Below, one piece after another: positions 5,013-9,557 of a stretch of 9,557 bases of DNA. The notes under the pieces are model-generated. The model did not search any database, was not told the DNA's origin, and worked only from the letters and a program-made list of their open reading frames with translations. The number at the start of each line of letters is the position of its first letter. Positions within the stretch are counted from its first letter, which is position 1. Source of the DNA: Acidobacteriota bacterium (GTDB lineage Bacteria > Acidobacteriota > Terriglobia > Acidiferrales > UBA7541); assembly GCA_003153585.1 (NCBI GenBank), contig PLZZ01000066.1:2655-12211 (forward strand), read 5' to 3'. The translations under genes were made by a program, and so were the position numbers.

Positions 5013-6707
5013 ATGATCAAATACGCCATAACTTCACCCGTTCGCAGCCACCGTTGTTCTGTCGTTTTGGCGCTACTGATTGCATTCAGCGTTTTCGGGC
5101 CGCTCGCCGAAGCGCAGAATCTGACGGCGGTCCCAAAGGCTGCTTCAGCGAAGAAAAAACCAGCCGCAAAACGACCAGACGTGATGCGATTTCGGGCACG
5201 AGTTGATGCCGCGCTCGCTGATGCTCATGCGCAGAAGGCGTTTTGGGGCGTATTGGTGGCAGACCGCGACAGCGGGGAAACCCTTTACGAGATGAATGCC
5301 GATAGATTTTTCACGCCGGCGTCGAATGCGAAGATTTTCACCTCCACTCTTGCACTCTCCATGCTGGGTCCTGATTTTCATTTTCATACGACCCTGGAAA
5401 CAACAGGCCAGCTTGGGAGCGACAGGCGGCTTGCCGGTGACCTGGTTTTAGTGGGGCGCGGTGATCCGGATCTTTCCAATCGAAAATTTCCGTACACTGG
5501 GAAAGTGGAACGCGAAGGTCCTTCGGAAGCGGCCTTAACTGAGATGGTGCAAAGTGCGGCGGCCAAAGGGCTGAAGGAGGTGGATGGAGATATTGTCGCG
5601 GATGATAGCTATTTTCCCTACGATCCATATCCAGCCGGCTGGAGCGTTGGGGACTTGTATTTTGCATTTGGCGCGCCCGTCAGCGCGCTCGCGTTCAACG
5701 ACAATTCTTTTTCAGTTGAAGTAAGCCCCGCGGACCGGGAGGGAGATCCGGCAAAGCTCATGGTCGAACCGGAGGCTGCTGCGAATGACTTCGGGCACGA
5801 ATTGAGCACCGGCCCAAGCAGCGGGAAACCGAATTTTTCAGTAGTCCGCCAACCAGGACCAAAATTTATTCTGCTGCGCGGCTCCATTCCCGCCGGACAC
5901 GCGCCGATAAAACTCGACTTCGCAATGATTGATCCGGCCGAAGTTGTTGCACGTACGCTTAAGCAGACTCTCGAAAACGCCGGCGTGCACGTCACTGGTG
6001 GAATACGTGTGCAACATGCGGCGCCACCTCAACCGTTTGACGCCCTCACTCTGGCTAGTCCACCGACTGCAGACATCCCGCTCAATCCCGGCGGCATGAG
6101 CGGCGAAATGGCCAAGATAGTGAACACTCTCGTGCTGGCCGAGCATATTTCGCCACAGCTGCTTGAAAGCGTTCGCGTGACGAACAAAGTGAGCCAAAAT
6201 CTCCATGCGGAACTATTTCTTCGCACCGTGGCGCGGGAAAAAGCGGGTGTCGGCTCGACTGACGCAGGAATTTGGGTGGAGCAGAATTTTCTGAAAACGG
6301 CTGGAATTGCGGACGGGGACGTTGTGTTATCAGACGGGTCGGGGCTCTCGCGAGACGATCTCGTCACACCCCGGGCGATCGTTCAGCTTCTGCTATACGT
6401 ATCGCAACAGCCCTGGGGAGCGGATTACATTTCGACGTTTCCGATAGCCGGTGTGGACGGCACGCTCGAAAACAGGATGAAGGATACGGCGGCGTCAGGC
6501 CGGATATTGGCGAAGACCGGCTCGCTCGAGCATGTGCGAGCAATGTCCGGCTATGCCACAAGTGCTCGCGGAGAGCATCTGGTCTTTACGATTTTCGGGA
6601 ACAATAGTACGGCACACGGACACGACGCCACTGCCGCGATGGATGCGATTGGCGTTGCTATGGTCGAGACACTCGGCACTTCCCCGCAATCCAAGAAGAG
6701 AAAATGA
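5013..6707 (+). CDS. dacB: D-alanyl-D-alanine carboxypeptidase/endopeptidase (PBP4, peptidase S13)
   Basis: Low-molecular-mass class C penicillin-binding protein that trims the terminal D-Ala of peptidoglycan stems and may cut cross-links in the periplasm. The 564 residues carry a signal peptide (hydrophobic 17-30, likely cut LAEA-Q at 34/35) and a Lys/Ala/Pro-rich linker (41-55). All catalytic motifs are present: SxxK as S104-N-A-K107 in FFTPASNAK, SxN as S394-Q-N396 in NKVSQNLHAEL, and K501-T-G503. Also present are the family strings GDLVLVGRGDPDLS (142-155) and LSDGSGLSR (439-447). The region between SxxK and SxN holds the large extra domain typical of PBP4. Start choice: the frame is open upstream to 4773 through the SYLF promoter, but the ATG at 5013 follows a TATAAT and begins the signal peptide. 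No clear Shine-Dalgarno is seen. Its last codons overlap mutS2 by 4 bp. Confidence 0.95.
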   Translation: MIKYAITSPVRSHRCSVVLALLIAFSVFGPLAEAQNLTAVPKAASAKKKPAAKRPDVMRFRARVDAALADAHAQKAFWGVLVADRDSGETLYEMNADRFFTPASNAKIFTSTLALSMLGPDFHFHTTLETTGQLGSDRRLAGDLVLVGRGDPDLSNRKFPYTGKVEREGPSEAALTEMVQSAAAKGLKEVDGDIVADDSYFPYDPYPAGWSVGDLYFAFGAPVSALAFNDNSFSVEVSPADREGDPAKLMVEPEAAANDFGHELSTGPSSGKPNFSVVRQPGPKFILLRGSIPAGHAPIKLDFAMIDPAEVVARTLKQTLENAGVHVTGGIRVQHAAPPQPFDALTLASPPTADIPLNPGGMSGEMAKIVNTLVLAEHISPQLLESVRVTNKVSQNLHAELFLRTVAREKAGVGSTDAGIWVEQNFLKTAGIADGDVVLSDGSGLSRDDLVTPRAIVQLLLYVSQQPWGADYISTFPIAGVDGTLENRMKDTAASGRILAKTGSLEHVRAMSGYATSARGEHLVFTIFGNNSTAHGHDATAAMDAIGVAMVETLGTSPQSKKRK

Positions 6708-9121
6708 GATCGGCGGAACAGCTTCTGGAATTCGACCGGCTGAAAGACATCGTCAGCCGCTACACCACGTGCGCACCGGGCAAGCGTGCAACGCTAGCTC
6801 TGGTGGCGTGTCAGGATGCAGCAGCTCTAGATGCTGAATTTGTGCTGGTGCACGAAGGCGTGGCGTACTTTCGCGCCGGTTCTGAATTTGGTTTTGGTTC
6901 GCTTGCCGATCCCGAACCATGGCTCGCGCGATTGGTTATTCCGGGTTCTATTCTTGTTCCGGCAGAGCTTTTGGACGTTGCATCGTTGATGGATACGTCG
7001 CAGGCCGTGCGGCAAGCGTTCAAGGGCGAAGCGGCGAAATATCCCAGGCTTACCGAAGTTGCAGCAGCGCTCGTGGATTTTCGAGAACTTTCGACTGCGA
7101 TCAGGCGCGCGGTTCTGCCGAATGGAGAAATCAGCGACGACGCGTCACCGCAACTGAAACGCATTCGCGAGAGCATGGCGACTGCGCGCGTTAAAATCCA
7201 CAAATCACTGGAAGGAATTCTTCGTTCCCGCGGCGAGCCGGCTGGCGAAGATTACGTCACACTTCGTAACGAACGTTTCGTAATCCCGGTTCGCGCCGCC
7301 GACCGGCGGGCCGTTCCGGGCGTGGTTCACGCGGCAAGCGCGACTGGCCAGACAGTTTTCGTCGAACCGTTGGAAGCCATCGATTTGAATAATCGGCTGG
7401 TTCAATTGAGTGAAGACGAAGTCGCGGAAATTGCGCGGATTCTGGAAGAGTTGACCGACCGCGTGCGCGCGGAACGCGGGCCGTTGGAAGCAGCCGGCTC
7501 GCGGTTGGCTCACCTGGATTCGATTTTCGCCCGGGCCCGCTTTGCGCGTGAACTCGATTGCGTGATGCCGGAGTTTACGAACGGGAATTTGTTGCGCCTC
7601 GATGCGGCGCGAAATCCCGTGCTCGAAGCCACACTCAGGCCTCAGGGACGCAAGGCAGTTGCGCTGTCGCTAGGATTGGGCGGAGAAGAGACGGTGATGG
7701 TGATTAGCGGGCCTAACACGGGTGGGAAGACAGTCGCGCTGAAGAGTGTCGGATTGGCCGCGCTCTCCGCGCAATCCGGTATTCCGGTTGCAGCCGAACG
7801 CGCCGAGATGCCGATCTTCGATCACGTGCTTGCCGACATCGGCGATGAACAATCCATTGCGGCGGATCTTTCGACGTTTTCGGCGCACATGCTCAATTTG
7901 AAATCCATGCTGGAGATTGCAACGGAGCGCTCGCTGATTTTAGTGGACGAAATGGGGACGGGCACTGCTCCAGAGGAAGGTGCGGCGCTGGCCGTCGCGC
8001 TGCTGGAAGAGTTCCGGACACGTCATGCGCTTACGATTGCGACGACGCATCACGATCGTCTGAAATCCTACGCTTCGACCACGCCGGGGATCGTCAACGC
8101 AGCGATGGAATTTGATGAAGTGAATTTGCGGCCGACATATCGCCTGCTGGTTGGCGTGCCAGGAACTTCGAGCGGAATCGAAATCGCGCGAAGGCTCGGT
8201 CTGCCGACGCGAGTAGTGGAGCACGCTAAAGCGAGTCTTTCGCCCGAATCGCGTGAGGCGCGCGACCTGATCGCGTACCTTCATCGCAGCCGCGATGAAA
8301 TGGAGGCAATCAAGCGCGAGGCGCGCGAGGAGCTTGCACAAATTGAAGCTGAGAGAAGCGCGCTTCAGACGGAGTGGGTTGGCCGGCAGAAAAAACGTAT
8401 CGCCGAGCTCGAAAAGAGCTTTCAGGAAACGCAGAAGCGGCTCGAAGGCGAAGTGGCGAGTGTTACGGCAGAGATTCATGACCGTGCATTGCGAGCACAA
8501 CTGGAAAGGCAGTCTGGGAAGCGAATGGGAAAGCTTGCGACAGAAGCGCGCGCCGAGACTGATGCGGCGGTGCTCGACACCTTAGCTTCGTCGCAGGCGG
8601 ACCTTGGAGTTGGAACGGAGGCCCCAGCAAAGGCAGTAGCTCCCGAACAGCTTATTGCTGGGCTGCGCGTGGTAGTGAAAGGATTCAAACAGCCGTTGAT
8701 ATTTCGCCGGCTGGACGGGCGGATCGCGGAAGTAGAGGCGGGACCTCTGCGGATGCGTGTTCCGCTTGCTGATGTAATCGGCATCGCTGTTGATGCGAAA
8801 CCATCGAAAGCAGATATGCCCGCATCTGCCCGCCCAAGCGGCGTTACGGTTCACGCGCAGCAGAGCGACGAGCCCGCGAGCGAAGAAATAAACGTTATTG
8901 GCTGCACGGTGGAGGAAGCCACGCGCCGCGTAGATAAATTTCTCGACGAGGCAGCGCTCAGCAGCTTGCCAAGCATTCGAATCATTCACGGACACGGTAC
9001 GGGAGCGTTACGTCGCGGCTTGGCGGAATTCTTGTCCGCCCATCCACTGGTCGACAACGTTCGCCATGAGGCGGAAGATCGAGGCGGTACAGCAATTACG
9101 ATAGCGCAATTGCGAAGCTAA
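6704..9121 (+). CDS. mutS2: MutS2 ATPase with C-terminal Smr domain
   Basis: MutS-family ATPase lacking the mismatch-recognition domain. Members have been linked to suppression of homologous recombination and, in Bacillus, to rescue of collided ribosomes. The 805 residues show an N-terminal core and helical clamp (about 1-310), Walker A GPNTGGKT (336-343), the signature DEQSIAADLSTFSAHM (381-396), Walker B LILVDEMGTG (411-420) with D415/E416, and an H-loop TTHH (448-451). A charged coiled coil follows (about 515-620), then a small KOW-like barrel (about 650-696) and a Smr domain (about 728-805) with HGHGTGALR (762-770). The first Smr motif, normally LDLRG, reads INVIG here (729-733), so the Asp is Asn and the Arg is Ile. 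The ATG lies inside the dacB stop (ATGA), so translation is probably coupled. Family identity is certain; which cellular role applies here is not. Confidence 0.97.
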   Translation: MRSAEQLLEFDRLKDIVSRYTTCAPGKRATLALVACQDAAALDAEFVLVHEGVAYFRAGSEFGFGSLADPEPWLARLVIPGSILVPAELLDVASLMDTSQAVRQAFKGEAAKYPRLTEVAAALVDFRELSTAIRRAVLPNGEISDDASPQLKRIRESMATARVKIHKSLEGILRSRGEPAGEDYVTLRNERFVIPVRAADRRAVPGVVHAASATGQTVFVEPLEAIDLNNRLVQLSEDEVAEIARILEELTDRVRAERGPLEAAGSRLAHLDSIFARARFARELDCVMPEFTNGNLLRLDAARNPVLEATLRPQGRKAVALSLGLGGEETVMVISGPNTGGKTVALKSVGLAALSAQSGIPVAAERAEMPIFDHVLADIGDEQSIAADLSTFSAHMLNLKSMLEIATERSLILVDEMGTGTAPEEGAALAVALLEEFRTRHALTIATTHHDRLKSYASTTPGIVNAAMEFDEVNLRPTYRLLVGVPGTSSGIEIARRLGLPTRVVEHAKASLSPESREARDLIAYLHRSRDEMEAIKREAREELAQIEAERSALQTEWVGRQKKRIAELEKSFQETQKRLEGEVASVTAEIHDRALRAQLERQSGKRMGKLATEARAETDAAVLDTLASSQADLGVGTEAPAKAVAPEQLIAGLRVVVKGFKQPLIFRRLDGRIAEVEAGPLRMRVPLADVIGIAVDAKPSKADMPASARPSGVTVHAQQSDEPASEEINVIGCTVEEATRRVDKFLDEAALSSLPSIRIIHGHGTGALRRGLAEFLSAHPLVDNVRHEAEDRGGTAITIAQLRS

Positions 9122-9211
9122 AGCGCAATGGCAATTACCGTTCATCCTGGATTTCCAATTGCAGCTTTCCATGAAGAGAACCGGCGAGAACATCCAATAA
9201 GGGAATTGGCT

Positions 9212-9217
9212 TAGAAT
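9212..9217 (+). promoter_or_regulatory. Possible -10 element for dnaG
   Basis: TAGAAT ends nine bases before the dnaG ATG, so a transcript from it would begin at or within a few bases of the start codon, giving a leaderless or near-leaderless mRNA. This would explain why no Shine-Dalgarno is seen. No consensus -35 is found. dnaG could instead be read through from mutS2, since I see no terminator in the 105-bp gap. Confidence 0.3.
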
Positions 9218-9226
9218 AACGTCCCG

Positions 9227-9557
9227 ATGGCTGAAGCAGGTTCATTCGCGGAGCGGGTGAAGCAGCAGGCGGACGTAGTCCGCGTGATCGGTGAGTACGT
9301 GCGCCTGAAGAAGAGCGGCCAGAACTTCACCGGGCTGTGTCCGTTTCACCAGGAAAAGACTCCTTCGTTTGCCGTGCATCCCGTGAAACAGATTTACCAC
9401 TGCTTTGGCTGTGGCGCGGGCGGCGATGTTTTCAAATTCGTGATGGAGTTGGAGAAGTGTACGTTTCCGGAAGCGATACGCACAGTCGCGGAGAAATGCG
9501 GAATCGCGATTCCTAAGCCGCGCGAGCGTTCGCCGGAAGAGCGCCGCGAAAACCAGC
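9227..9557 (+). CDS. dnaG: DNA primase, N-terminal part (cut by window edge)
   Basis: The enzyme makes RNA primers at the replication fork. The first 110 codons are visible: FAERVKQQADVVRVIGEYV (7-25), then the CHC2 zinc-binding domain with ligands C38, H41 (CPFH), C59 and C62 (CFGC). It continues with GAGGDVFKFVME (63-74) and the start of the linker to the TOPRIM catalytic domain, with PRERSPEERRENQ at the edge. These motifs are diagnostic for bacterial DnaG. The ATG at 9227 gives the usual short N-terminus before the zinc domain. The TOPRIM and helicase-binding parts lie beyond the window. It is in the same direction as mutS2. Confidence 0.96.
   Translation, partial: MAEAGSFAERVKQQADVVRVIGEYVRLKKSGQNFTGLCPFHQEKTPSFAVHPVKQIYHCFGCGAGGDVFKFVMELEKCTFPEAIRTVAEKCGIAIPKPRERSPEERRENQ

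Noticed and set aside
7940..8500. 186-codon open frame antisense to mutS2
   Set aside because: It lies wholly inside a well-conserved gene with clear motifs, and its Arg/Cys/His-rich product resembles no family. It is a shadow of GC-rich coding sequence.
9122..9226. Terminator between mutS2 and dnaG
   Set aside because: Only short imperfect stems (about 5 bp) are seen and there is no T-run.

Overview
The window looks like a chromosomal segment of an Acidobacteriota (Terriglobia-like) bacterium. The evidence is moderate to high GC, a Gram-negative tripartite efflux operon, tandem secreted SYLF-domain proteins, and a dacB-type carboxypeptidase gene overlapping mutS2 and followed by dnaG. The phylum assignment is from gene content and protein style, not from a marker search.

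Minus strand, 1-3154: a TetR-type regulator (2384-3085) is followed by a TolC-family outer-membrane channel (792-2294) and an EmrA/HlyD-type periplasmic adaptor (1-791, cut by the window edge). The tolC stop codon directly abuts the adaptor start codon. Just upstream of the regulator, a good -35/-10 promoter is overlapped by a perfect 11-bp inverted repeat with a 10-bp spacer. This is a convincing candidate operator for autoregulation of the efflux operon. The inner-membrane pump expected for such a system is not in the window and would lie beyond the left edge.

Minus strand, 3193-4939: two paralogous secreted SYLF (Ysc84-like) proteins lie in tandem (3319-3999 and 4166-4885). Each is followed by strong stem-loops without U-tracts. 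Both keep a pair of cysteines exactly 25 residues apart.

Plus strand, 5013-9557: from a short divergent promoter region the strand switches to a D-alanyl-D-alanine carboxypeptidase/endopeptidase of the PBP4 type (dacB, 5013-6707). It overlaps mutS2 (6704-9121) by 4 bp (ATGA), so the two are probably translationally coupled. DNA primase (dnaG, from 9227, truncated by the right edge) follows after 105 bp, with a possible near-leaderless promoter of its own.

I found no CRISPR array, tRNA, rRNA, transposase or phage gene, and no clearly new multi-gene system. The observations most worth following up are the TetR operator/promoter architecture, the paired-cysteine SYLF paralogues, and the divergent first motif of the MutS2 Smr domain.
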